Positions 23,800 through 35,400 of a stretch of 64,000 nucleotides of DNA are shown piece after piece. The translations under genes and the position numbers were made by a program. The stretch spans positions 310,001-374,000 of the forward strand of contig BLAL01000156.1 in assembly GCA_015698045.1 (NCBI GenBank), written 5' to 3'. The first letter of the stretch is position 1, and each line of letters opens with the position of its first letter. Under the pieces are notes generated by a model. It was not told the origin of the DNA and did no database searches. It was given only the letters and a program-made list of their open reading frames with translations. This DNA comes from Rhizophagus clarus (Eukaryota > Glomeromycota > Glomeromycetes > Glomerales > Glomeraceae).

Positions 23800-24565
23800 T
23801 ACTATTTTATAAAATAGTACCCAGGCTGTACGGCGTGGACGTCAGTATCAGTTACAGCCCAAAAAAAACGTGAGTCTCCAGCCGATATTTGGTACAGACT
23901 GGGCCTAGCTACTCACTTAATAAATAAAAAATAAAAATAATTATCTTCTACGATACGTAGGTAAGTTTCTCCTTCTCCTACAATCATCACGCGTGACTAA
24001 AATTGATCAAATTTATCAAATTTAAAACATGAACGTAAATATTAATTATAAATTTTATTATAGTATAATTACCCAGCCTCTCCCAAAATCTCATTCTAAA
24101 TTCGTGATAATATCTTTGGCCGGTACGCGTCCACAGCCGCCACCCAGGGTTACCATTACGATAAAGAACATAGTTCTAAATATCAAAATCAGTTTGAATA
24201 TTCGATAAATACATTTAATTTATATGAATGTAATTTTATTTATTTACTTACATGGTAATCCCTGATGAGGTTCCTCCACTTTTGGCTGCACTGTTGCCCA
24301 GAAACTCTCGTCTGAAATATTCTATTTATTCTGATTCAATTAAATGGATTGGTTAATTTGAATTTAAATTCTTTCTTAAAGAAATTATAGATATTAGTCA
24401 TATGAACCTATTGGCAACAGAGTCCCAAAAATCATAGCGGCTTCTACCATTAATATTGTGGTAGGCGCGGTTTCTGTTTCAACGTATGTCAACAAGTTCG
24501 TCCATCATAGCCCAGTTCCAATAGACGTTATAGTGAGAACAACGTGAACGTGTGTGGTGAGGCAT
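23800..24565 (-). pseudogene. Myb/SANT-like DNA-binding protein, copy 2
   Basis: The gene starts at 24565 (MPHHTRSRCSHYNVYWNWAM), meets an in-frame TGA at 24479, then continues with INGRSRYDFWDSVANR. Later exons read TRVSGQQCSQKWRNLIRDYH (about 24310-24253) and NPGWRLWTRTGQRYYHEFRM plus RFWERLG (about 24170-24073). These segments align with copy 1 at 19.6-20.2 kb. An additional intron interrupts the domain here and the phase does not close, so it is decayed. It lies inside E7, a different TIR family from E6. Confidence 0.55.
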
Positions 24566-25389
24566 TATTAGTTTAGATTTGATTTTTATAATTTGATTTT
24601 GGGATGAGTAAAAATTTGAAAGAAAGTCGTAAAATGTCACTTTAAATAAAATTTGAACAATACCTTTTTGGTTTGATTTTATTTCTCGTTTCAATTAAAA
24701 TTTAATTTATTACACTTTTCATCATTAAACATATTAATTAAATCATGTACATGTTTATTTGTTTTAAATATAAATATCAATATATCATATTTTAAAATAA
24801 AACAATTTATTATTAGCACATTCTATTGAATTTTAAATATTTCGCATACATTTCTTAAAAAAATTAATTTTTTTTAATCAATTTAATTAAAAATAATTAT
24901 ATTCTGATTAAATATTTTGCATACATTTCTTAAAAAATCATAAAAAAAATCTTGTACATTGTACATGCAATTACTAAATATCATCCCCTTGTGATAAATA
25001 AAAAATTACGCAACACAAATTCAACACAAATTCAACACAAATTTAACAAATTTAACAAAATTTGGCCAAAATTAATAATTTTTTACCAGAATTATCAACA
25101 CAAATTGAACACAAATTGAACACAAGTTTCAGTCACGATTTATTTATGTCACGCCCGCGTTGTTGATAATTAATCTGCATGATATGATTGTGTATACAGT
25201 ATCGTATTTTCTGGCCAATCAAAATTAGGCTGATCCTTGCATGTGATTTAATCTGCACGCGTTTTTTGTCCTATTTATTTTTTGTCTCTTTATTTCTTTA
25301 TTTTTTTGTTCAATATTTTTCTCTTCTTTTTATTATTTCTTTATCCTTTTGTTCAATATTTTTTAATTATATACAGAATATTTACATAT

Positions 25390-26170
25390 ATTTCATAATT
25401 TATTGCTTTGCAGGTATAGAAATATTTGTTTATTAATAATAATTATTTCATTGTTTTTTACTTCTTTTTTACTTTGTATCGTAATACTGACAATAATATA
25501 CATGTTTCCTTTATTTTTTTTTACTTGTACTTTAATACTAACGATCGATACTAATAATACTAATTATGTTTTTTTTACTCCTTTTACTTAATACTAACAA
25601 CATGTTTATTTTTTATTTTGTCTCCTCTTTCTTTTATTTTTAGTTTATTCTTTGCAGGTATAGAAATATTTGTTTATTAATACTAATTATTTTCGTTTTC
25701 TTTTTACCTCTGTTACTTTGTGTCGTAATACTAACAATAATATCCATATTTCCTTTATTCCTTTTTATTTTTACTTCAATACTAACGATACTAACAATAC
25801 TAATTATGTTTTTTTTACTCCTTTTACTTAATACCAACAACATGTTTATTTTTCCTCTTTCTTTTATTTTTAGTTTATTCTTTGCAGGTATAGAAATATT
25901 TGTTTATTAATACTAATTGTTTTAATACTAACGCGTTTTTTACCCTAATTGTTACTTTATATCGTAATACTAACAATACTATCTACGTTTCCTTTTTTTC
26001 TTTTACTTGTACTTTAATACTAACGATAATATCCATGTTTCTACTGTTTCTTTAACTCTTTTTACCTTAATACTAACAATACTAACAATATTTCTTTTAT
26101 CTTTATATCTAATACCAACGTTACTATAGCTGTTTCTCTTCTTTTTACATCTAATTGTATCGTTACTCTT
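25390..26170. repeat. about 235-bp direct repeat, three to four copies
   Basis: The phrase TTTGCAGGTATAGAAATATT, then TGTTTATTAATA, begins units at about 25408, 25652 and 25884. Each is followed by pyrimidine-rich sequence with TACTAACAATACTAA motifs. The open frames here are low-complexity by-products. Confidence 0.6.
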
Positions 26171-26679
26171 TCTTTTTTTACTTTTATATATTCTGTATAT
26201 AGTAATAAATACTTGTAATTTTTTATAATTTAATTCATATTATATCTAATAAAATATACATTATATAAACTTATAGTACAAAAATGAATTTTGAAACATT
26301 ACAAAATATTTATGTAAAATTACGAATCGTCAAAATATTTTAAAAAGTTGCAAAATATTACGCAATAAAATTACACAATATTACGAACCGTAAAATTACG
26401 CATATCGTAATATTCAAAATATTTTAAAAAGTTACAAAATATTACGCTTACGCAAACTTGCGGCGGGTCTGGAAACTTACAAAATATTATGTAAAATTAC
26501 GAAATATTGCAAATGCGTAAAATTATGGAATATTATGAACCGTAAAATTATGAAACTTTGCATATCATAATATTTCGAAATATTTTAAAAAGTTCCGAAA
26601 TATTACTCTTCCGCAAACTTGCAGCGGGTCTGAAAACTTACGAAATATTACGATGCGTAATCTTGCGCAACTTTTCGCA

Positions 26680-27661
26680 CTATAAAATTTCCTGATGAAT
26701 AAACTCATTAGATATATGATATATTATCAAACAATAAAATAAAATATACCTATTTTTTCTAATATTTTTATATTCATTTATCTCATGTTCAATATTTTGA
26801 TTAAGTTTATTACGGTAGTCAGCAAAGGCTCGATGAGTTTTCTCTAAGAAATTTTTTCCTTCTGTACTGTAAATTTGAACCTTGAAAATTTTTTTAATTA
26901 ATTCATCAAATGTCTTCCCACGCGGGTTGCAGGTATGAAGAAAGAGACATTTGATGGACTCGTCCCAAAGACAAGCATTAACCTAAAATATTAAAAGATA
27001 TGTTATTTACTTTAAAGAATTGGGTATAAAATAAATATATTTAGCACTAACATCAGCACTAGACGTTGAAGACGTCGAGCCAGAACCGAAATCCATTTCT
27101 AACATTTTATTTGCTAGATGAAGAATATGTGGATGGGCGACGAGAAAATTGCATATTTCTAAATTACTTTTAAACCCAACAGGAATGGGTTCATCCAAAT
27201 TTATGAGTTTATTATCCGTCATATTCATTTTATTTTTATCATGATCATCACTATCGTTATCTGAACTACCATTTTTCTCTTCTTCGCGATCTTCTCTTTC
27301 TTTTTCATCTTCCCTTCCATCATCTTTTTCTCTTCCATCATCATCTTCTCTTTCTTCGGTTAGAAGCTAAACCTATTATTTAGTAGTATATCATTTAATT
27401 AAAGATTAAATATATTATTAAATATTAAGGCCACATACATATATGATATATATATAATATTTACCTGAAATGAATTGATCAACATCGTTAATATTGGTCT
27501 CCCTTCTTTTCTTCGCTTTTTGACTTAGACTTTGATTTTTCGAAATCGGTACTATTATACATATTTTCAGTATCATTTTATTCCCAAAGTAAAATTTATT
27601 ATAATTATATTTTATAAAGTTACATACCTGCTGTCTCTTGATTTGCCTTACGTTTGAACAT
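26680..27661 (-). CDS. charged accessory protein, 3' end overlapping E7 terminus
   Basis: Exons in phase on minus: 27661-27628, 27523-27465, 27366-27052 and 26982-26680, about 236 aa without internal stops. It begins MFKRKANQETAVKKRRKEG, has an acidic Glu/Asp/Arg stretch (repeated REDDDGREK-like), then IPVGFKSNLEICNFLVAHPH, a Ser/Thr patch (GSGSTSSTSS), NACLWDESIKCLFLHTC and a C-terminal helix ending NEYKNIRKN. The reading frame terminates at TAG 26682-26680, inside the inverted repeat of E7, so the natural C-terminus may have been lost or an intron (GTATAT at about 26755) may be used. It is divergent from the transposase at 28879, the same arrangement as in E1, which suggests a transposon accessory gene. 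No family recognised. Confidence 0.55.
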
Positions 27662-28878
27662 AGCAAAAAATAAAGATACAAGATACAAAAATTATGAGAT
27701 ACAAAAATTCGAACAAAGTAAAATATAAATAAGAGACCTCATCCCAATTCCCAAACCCTCGAGCTGACTTTGCATTTCCAAATTTATACGGTATATGTTA
27801 AGATTATACCATATTGAGATGTTTATTTCGTGACAATCTTACAAGAGGAGACGATTTGTTTAGAATTAAAAATAGAATCGATTTGAATTATACAAAAATT
27901 TAAATTTTAATTATTTAACATATTGACATATTTACATAACGAAAGGAAATTTTTATTTAACGAAAGGAAAATTTAGATTTAACGAAAGGAAAATTTAGAT
28001 TTACTTATTTAACGAAAGAAAATTTTTATTTGTAAGTTGCTAAAGTATTTGTTTATGAACAAATAGGACTATCGTTACATCATTCAATAAGAATCTGCAG
28101 ATGTTTATCTAAGATAAATTTGCACTTCCTTTTTTGATTAAGCGCAGTAAACATAACCTTTTACAGCCATAATTGCTGATATAATACATACTATTGTACA
28201 AAATACAAATAAATATTAGTGAGATTATTTAATTAACAGACCTTGCTTTAGTTAGATTCGGAGATGATGCTTGAATCTCGATCGATTGATAATAACAAAT
28301 AATGAATAAATGCACTTTGAATATAAATGAAAGCCATGTTTCAAATAATAATGCGAAGTATGTAATTAAATAATTATATTGTATTGTTTAGTTTATTATT
28401 ATTATATTGTAAATCTTGACATTTTTATATTGATGATAAAATAATAACGTAAAGCGTGAATATAAGAAAAAAACTTTTTACATAATATGTGGTAAACGTC
28501 TCTAGCTTATGTAAATATGGCTCTAAGGCAATCCTCGTGTCAATGTCTTGACAGTAACGTCACACAGGTCAAGAACGTAATATTTGCGACTCTAAGTGAT
28601 ACAAGAGTGTGATTGAATCTAAAATTCCATTTTCTGGCACATGTTTATTGATCATCTAATCAACAATTAATCTATATTCGGATAGTTCAACAGTGTACCA
28701 TATCGAATATTGACCTCTCATACTGATTTCGTGAAAGAATTCTTCTATATATTAGTAAAACTTTGGTAATTTATTTTTTTTTTTTTGTATATTTAGTGAA
28801 ATTACAGCCTAGATTAAATTATCTTTTTTTTCTCTAATCAGATTAGATTACTATAATTATATCAAAGTACCATAAATT
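27662..28878. other. intergenic region of the second two-gene unit
   Basis: Lies between the divergent accessory gene and transposase A. Near 27940-28020 a unit of AACGAAAGGAAAATTTAGAT is repeated four times. At 28545-28575 there is a CTTGAC...GTCAAG hairpin containing CACAGGTCAAG. No gene is seen; it presumably contains both promoters. Confidence 0.45.
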
Positions 28879-31800
28879 TTGTTAAAAATCAACAATTCTA
28901 CAAAACTATTTACGTCTTATTTAGTTATGAGAAAGAGATATATTCACTCCACTGGCAGTTCTGTAAAACCATTTCAAATTTGCAATCGGTTTTCTCATAC
29001 TAGTCGTAATAAGACAACAGCAAATTCAACTGAAGATAACAATGAAATGTTATCTGAAGACATCGATATGGAGGACATTAATAGAAATGACAATGAATCA
29101 ATATATTTTCAGCATTATGATAATGATATAGATTTGAAGGATAATGTAATTGACGAATCATCAGATGAAGATGGTGATGATGATGACAAAGAGGAAGATT
29201 ATTTCAATGAGAAAGGTGAAGAAGAGGAAGGTCACAATGACGATGAGGAAGAGGAAAGTCACAACGACCACAACGACGAAGAAGAAGAGAAAGGTAACAA
29301 CAACGAGAACAATGACATACATCAAATTATTGAAGCTTTAGATAAAGACGAGATACCATCCTGTGATGGTGAATTTTCACCTTACTTCAATGATTATACA
29401 ACTACTGCTCTATTCTGTTGGCTCCAAAAACACAATATTTCTACAAAAGCATATGAAGATCTTGCTAACATCATTTACAATCCTCAATTTGAGCCCACTC
29501 ATGTAGTAAAAAATATCAGAAGATTCCAATCTTGGAGAAAACGTCTTCCTTTACTACCAATAATAACAAAGCCTATTAAAATTTCATCAAAAAAAACTCT
29601 GTCAACTTCACGAGGTTCAAAACTTTCATACTAATTCTCAATTAGCGAAATTATATGACGTGTTCTCAATAATCCGATGCTGATGAGACATATGTATTTT
29701 GGACTGGGCATTGATTCTGAAACAAAATCAGAATTTTGGCATGGAACTCTATGAGGAGAATCTCCACTTTTTGGACAAAATGAAATAATAATATCAGAAG
29801 GTAATAAACAATATAGTTTGATATAATTATGGTCTGTGTTAGCAAAATTGATTGATTTATTTTTGATAAAATAGTAATATACCGATCTGGTGATTTTGTT
29901 TACTATAACGATAATAATGGTCATCGAAGACTTGGAAGATTAAGAGCAATTTTGAAAAATGATAATGAAGATTATCAGTTACGAATTCAAAAAATTCTGA
30001 ATTATGATGACTTACCTGGAAATTTAAAAGGATTATCAAGACAACGTCATTCTCTTGTTGGGAAAGTTTGGTTGGTAAACGAACCATTTCCAATTATCAT
30101 TACCTCTCAAATTCTAGAAAAAGCGACTATATTAATAACGTTTCAACACCAAAATATTCCTGAAGATTTATTGCATATTACCAAAGTAATTTATAAATGT
30201 AATGACTGTTGGCACATTCGTGATGTGAAACTTTCATATCAACATCCTTCTGATTACATTTCTATCAGAGATCCACCATCATCTATGCCAGTTTATAAGC
30301 TGTTTTTAGATCTTTATTATGATGATTTTAGTACGTTTAGAAATGTGTATCATTCTTTAGGTGGTGTCTATGTACAGTTTGGCAACATGCCAACACATCA
30401 AAGAAAACTTATCAAAAACCATTTTGTTCTTGGGTTTGTTCCATTTGGTGGCAATTTTGACGAATTTATGCTACCATTTGTTTCAGAAATGAAAGAACTT
30501 GAAAAAGGTAAGATAATGACTGTTCAAGGACAAAATGCATGGGTAATTGCTGGTTTGGGCATTGTTATGGCAGATTTACCTCAAGGTAATGACTTAGCAG
30601 GAGTACTAAGGTATTTCGACTTAATTAATAATTTAATAATATAACTTGAAACAATTTAATGATATAATTTGTAACAACTATTGAAATTTTTTAAAAATAA
30701 TTTAGGTATAATGCAAATAAAGGTTGTCGTACCTGTACAATTAAAAAGGAATTATGGAGTTCTTATAATCAGGGTACTATGACAACATTACGTTACCATC
30801 ATATTACAAATGAAAAAATTTTAGAAATTTCTCAGGAACCGGTAACATCAAGAAGAGACCAATTTTGTACAAAGTATGGTTTAAGACAATTGCCTAGTAT
30901 TTTAGATAAATTAAAAAGAGAAAGGCATCTACAAGCGCTACAGGACATTTATCACGCCACCGCAGGAAAGATTGGGCAACTGCTGAAGTTAACCTGTAAA
31001 TTATTTTCACGAAAAGGAGAAGATGATTTCATTAAAATTTGGAAAAATTTTGAAATTCCAAAAAAGTGGAGTAATTTACAAAATCTGATCTCTTATCATA
31101 ATAGTTTTATGATGTCTGATCTTCTCAGACTAGCTATGATTATGCCATTCTTGCTAAATTAGTTTCTAAAGGAATCAAGTCTTAAGCATAATGAAGCAGT
31201 TGCTATTTAACAAAGGATTGATGCACTTCGAATTAATTTAGTGCCAAAAAGCATTATATCTTATTGGATATATGTTGCGAAAACTATGAAGACAGTTTTT
31301 AATAAAGAATTTACGTCAGATAGCTACAAGGAATTACAACAATATCTTGAAGAAGAGTTTTCAATTCTTCCAAAGGTATAGTTATGGAATTAAAATTCAA
31401 AAAGTGTGAAATAATTTAAATATGATTCTAACAATAATATTCTTTTTATATGTTAGGTTTTTGCAAATTTTATTAATTTACCAAATATACATGTTAATAT
31501 GCATCTTCTGATGCATGCTAAAACCTTTGGAACACTCACTAATACCCAGGTTGGTATAAAAGTGATGGTACATCGTATTTTTAAGGGAATGGTACCAAAG
31601 ATGAATTGCAAAAACATAGACTTGGATTTATTAAAGCGTTATAATACTATATTTGCAATTCGACATTTAGTAGATGGTGGTATTGATCCAAGATTTAATA
31701 GGCCTTGTACTGGGTTCACAAATCTTGGTCAATTATTTTTGAACTGGTACGTTACAGAAGATAAATATTCAATTGAAGAACAAGCTCAGAATGATGATAC

Positions 31801-32449
31801 AGAAGATAAAATTAAATTGTATATTATATATTAAATCATATATGCATACATAATATTTACTAATTTTAATTTAATTACATTCCCAGTAAATTTTATCTCG
31901 AACATTTCCTTAAAAAAAAAAATGCCAAAGGAGGATCGGAATAACCTTCTATTTACTCTGCAGCATGGTTTTAAAACTGAACTGTTTTTATCTTATGTAG
32001 ATATGAAGTTCGAGGCGGCTCTTATAAATTCTTCAACTAGCTGGTACAAATTAGCATCATATACCATTGAAGAAAAAAATAGTGTCCTTTCAAAAATCCA
32101 TTTACATCTTGGTGATTTTGTCACAATTTATGAAGAAAATCATGAAGAATCTTATGCAATCATCAAAGGGATTTTTCGCCATAAGGGTAATAATGACAAA
32201 TATTATGCCTTTATTGTTGTGGATTGGTTTGAAGATACTGGGATTGAATATTCACTGTTGAAATGTCCACTTTATCACCTTCAAGCAACAGGGAATAAAT
32301 GGAGGCGCATTTTTCCAATTACTGTAATAGATAATGTGCAAAAAGTACATTTTATTCATAATTGTAATTCAGGAGGATGTCAAGGATCTGATCATGATAC
32401 CACGAACAGAATTTGGATAAAAAATAGTTTTTATTTTACAGCTATATGA
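28879..32449 (+). pseudogene. decayed transposase A with C-terminal BAH-like domain
   Basis: Recognisable parts in order: N-terminal acidic region (28879-29634, including QKHNISTKAYEDLANIIYNP and IKISSKKTLSTSRGSKLSY), a section broken by stops (29635-29950) with HMYFGLGIDSETKSEFWHG, the core 29952-30610 (RKLIKNHFVLGFVPFGGNFD, VIAGLGIVMADLPQGNDLAG), then 30706-31375 (NANKGCRTC, YGLRQLPSILDKLKRERHLQ), 31457-31815 (NIHVNMHLLMHAKTFGTL, IRHLVDGGIDPRF) and 31922-32449. The last part, HLGDFVTIYEENHEESYAII... FYFTAI, resembles a BAH domain. Stops occur at 31160 and about 31208. 'GNDLAGV..N-GCR-C' and 'HLLMHAK' parallel Tnp2-like CACTA transposases, but the family is distinct from that of E1. A shorter relative is at 38.66-40.43 kb. 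Confidence 0.65.
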
Positions 32450-32689
32450 TTAATTAAAATTACTGAAAGATTGTTATATTTTACAATAATTACAAATAAT
32501 TAATTAATTTTATTCAATAAAAATCTAGTTCTAATATCATATATATTTTAAACAATGAGTAAGAGATTGTCAAGATTGTCATACCTAGTGAAGTAAGTGT
32601 CTAAGCCGATTAGAAAATTTTGTCAAGAAGAATTCAGTTTTTTTATTTGCTATTGGTGGTGTTATGATCATCGCATGTTAGAAAAAAAG

Positions 32690-33560
32690 AAGTGGCACAC
32701 AAGTATATAGTCTTATGTAAAAATTTAACAGATTTTTTATTTTAACGGGTTTTCTTAATACTTTATATCATCTCAGTTGAAATTAAATTTTAAATTAAAT
32801 TTTAATTAAATTACAAATTAATAAAATATATATAAAAACATTTAAAATTTAGTATTGAATTTATCAATATTAATTAATATGATATTGATTTGATATTTTA
32901 TTTATTTCACATTTTTTTAAAAATTAATTATTGCTTTTAACGATAAAATGATATAGATTCGTTATATTAATGATATCAAATTAATATTGATTTAATATTT
33001 ATAAAATGATATTATATCGATATCGTATTTGTTTCACATTTTTCGTGATTGTTTAACTATATCAAAATGATGTCAATTCGTTATATTGCCTATATCGAAA
33101 TGATGTTGATTTGATATTTATAAGATGATGTTTTTATGATGTCATATTGATACTGAATACATGTCAATACGATATCATATCTATATCGTATTTGTTTCAC
33201 ATTTTTATTGTTGTTTAACTATATCAAAATGATGTTGATTCGTTAAGTATTTAATATTGAATTAATGTCGATTTGACATTTATAAGATGATGTTTTTACG
33301 ATGTCGTATTGATACTGAATACATGTTGATACGATATCATATCGATAACGTATTTGTTCACATTTTTTTAAAAAAATCATCGTTGTTATAACAATATTAG
33401 TATGATATCGATTCGATATTTCTTTAAGTAAATATCTTTACAATATCATTTTGATATATCGAATAAATAATATACCGATATCATTGCGATATCATAATAA
33501 TATCATTTGCAAATCGATATCATTACGATGTATATTTAATATCATTACTATATCAATTCA
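32690..33560. repeat. GATATC-rich tandem repeat, about 150-bp units
   Basis: About three units with TGTTTAACTATATCAAAATG, TAAGATGATGTTTTTATGAT and ATACATGTCAATACGATATC, between about 32930 and 33400, flanked by looser GATATCATT runs. These may be subterminal repeats of the element that carried transposase A. No gene here. Confidence 0.55.
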
Positions 33561-33592
33561 TCATCATTTAGAATTTTTAAGTTTCTGTAAAG

Positions 33593-33800
33593 TAGACGAG
33601 GTAGATCTTGATCTCATCATCATAGACGAGATAGTTCCTGTTCTATTTCAAGGAATCGTCGTAGATGATCATATTCTCGATCTCGATTTCATTCAAGAGA
33701 TCATCATAGGTGACGATCATATTCTCGCTCTCGTTCTCGTTCAAGAGATTATCATAGACGTCGTAGACGATATCGCTCTCTTTCAAGAAATAATTGTTAA
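33593..33800 (+). pseudogene. RS-rich gene remnant, copy 3
   Basis: Reading from 33594, the frame gives RRGRS, SHHHRRDSSCSISRNRRR, SYSRSRFHSRDHHR and RSYSRSRSRSRDYHRRRRRY, separated by three TGA codons exactly where neighbouring units have CGA, and ends at TAA 33798. It is an RS-type N-terminal exon like that of the E1 accessory gene, damaged by C-to-T changes. The downstream exons are not present nearby. Confidence 0.6.
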
Positions 33801-35055
33801 ATTTATTTTTTTTTATTAATTATTATTTTTATCTTATTTTTCTTTTTTTTGCAAGATTTCATACATATAAAATAATTCTATTATAATAAAAATATAATAT
33901 ATTTTATCAAACTTAATTTTCAAATTTCATGATAATTGATAACGTTGGGACATTAACCATTTTTTTGGGATGCGAATTGGTACTGATGTCCATGTCGTGC
34001 ATCCTGGGAGCTATATTCAAAAAAAAATTTGTTGCGATCAAGTACCAAATTAGTAATAAAAAAGTAAAGATATTAAAATATGATGCTTTATTTATTCGCT
34101 CGAATAAAATAGAACAAAAATTGGTTAAAAGAAATTTAAATTTATTTATTTTCTATATTTTTGCCATCTATTAATTTCATTATCTAATTTTTTTCCTACG
34201 TCTATTATTTGTTTTAATTTTTGTTGATATAAATCAACAGCAAGTGATTTTTGTCGTTTTAGACGTGTAATTTCTAAAATAAATGTTAATAATAGTAAAT
34301 TAAGAATAAAATTAAGTAATTTATTGAAATTTATACCTTTATTTTTATTTTCAACTGTTTTATCGATCTAAACCAATTTTTTGAATTAGAAACCAGATAT
34401 ACAACTGAATACAATAATCCATAACAAAGCTTTTATAAAAAAACCCTCCAAAAAAAGTAAAAATAAAAACAATATATAAGAAAGAAAAATTATAAAAAAT
34501 TATCTATCTAAAAAGATCTGAAAAACTACAGGCAGACCAAGTAACCACTCTAGGCGGTTCGAGTGTCCACTCACCTTTTTTCTTTTTGAAAAGGATTTAT
34601 CTTTTCACTCCTGTAATTTATTTTCACTTCTTTTATGAACCATTTTGATAAAATAAGAAAAATTGTTTTTTTTTTTCACAAGAAACATTGAAGGATTATA
34701 TCCTAAATCCTAATATAACACTCAACATATGTGCCACTTCCTTTTTATAATAATACCACCACCAAAGTTATATCTAGCAAAAAATTAGGGTTAGAGTATA
34801 GATCGGCATATATGATTTAATATGTTGAGCGCAGTTTGTTATTATCACGTGAATAGAGATGCTAGAGATGCATAATTGCAAGGATGCGCCAGAATGCCTA
34901 ATTTGAAATTTTCCCGTGAGAACATGGTATATTTGTGTATGTTCCTCACACTTTCTTTCTGTTCTTCACGCTTTCTTTCGCTTTCTTTCTTTCCCTACAT
35001 TTTCTTTTCTTCACGTTTAGTATAATGTAATAAATTTTCATTATTACTTTTCGTT
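33801..35055. other. spacer with a small minus-strand coiled-coil fragment
   Basis: From about 34275 to 34145 the minus strand reads ITRLKRQKSLAVDLYQQKLK followed by IIDVGKKLDNEI, with a possible upstream exon (IDKTVENKNK) across a GTATAA..AG intron near 34270-34336. This looks like the C-terminal exon of an unidentified small helical protein. The rest is AT-rich, and I see nothing else. 34535-34565 contains GGCGGTTCGAGTGTCC, weakly like a tRNA B box. Confidence 0.35.
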
Positions 35056-35074
35056 AAATATTCGATGATATTTA

Positions 35075-35400
35075 TATTGCTTTTCGTTCATATCACAACA
35101 GCTTTGACAATATCTTTATCACTTTTCGTTCACATCACAAACAACTTTTTTATTATTTTTTCGTTCACATTACAAACAGCTTTGACAACATTTTTTATCG
35201 CTCTTTCATTTACATCACAAACAACTTCGACAATATTTTTTTATCGCTTTTTCATTCACATTACAAACAGCTTCGAAATATTTTTTATCGCTTTTTCGTC
35301 ACATCACAAACAGCTTTGACAATATATTTTATTGCTTTTTCGTTCACATCACATATAACTTCGACAGTATTTATCGCTTTTCGTTCACATCACTTTTCGG
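35075..35400. repeat. about 47-bp tandem repeat upstream of RS copy 2
   Basis: Seven to eight units of TTTTTCGTTCACATCACAAA then CAGCTTTGACAATATTTTTT followed by ATCGC. The array ends just before TTCGGAAAAAC..TTCTGTAAGTATAA, a phrase also found upstream of the E1 RS gene, so it sits in the promoter or 5' leader of RS copy 2. Confidence 0.75.

Larger units (their letters stand above)
22990..26696. mobile_element. E7: TIR element with CGTAATATTACG satellite ends
   Basis: The left end CATCAGGAAATTTTATAGGG and the right end, which inverts to CATCAGGAAATTTTATAGTG, enclose 3.7 kb. Similarity runs inward about 45 bp. The left arm carries a roughly 55-bp tandem repeat (about 23050-23560) with CTGTAAACCTGCGTAATATT, whose core CGTAATATTACG is a palindrome. 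The right arm (26280-26690) has the same core in degenerate form. A Myb/SANT-like gene copy and a T-rich 235-bp repeat lie between. No target duplication is evident, and the superfamily is uncertain. Confidence 0.6.

Noticed and set aside
28563..28580. CACAGGTCAAG as a possible left end of a CACTA-like element carrying transposase A
   Set aside because: No matching inverted end with the same flanking triplet was found to the right; the motif is part of a local GTCAAG hairpin.
29150..29341. 63-codon Lys/Met/Thr-rich frame
   Set aside because: Off-frame reading of the acidic linker of transposase A.
34530..34570. GGCGGTTCGAGTGTCC as a tRNA or SINE B box
   Set aside because: No A box at a proper distance and no cloverleaf could be drawn.
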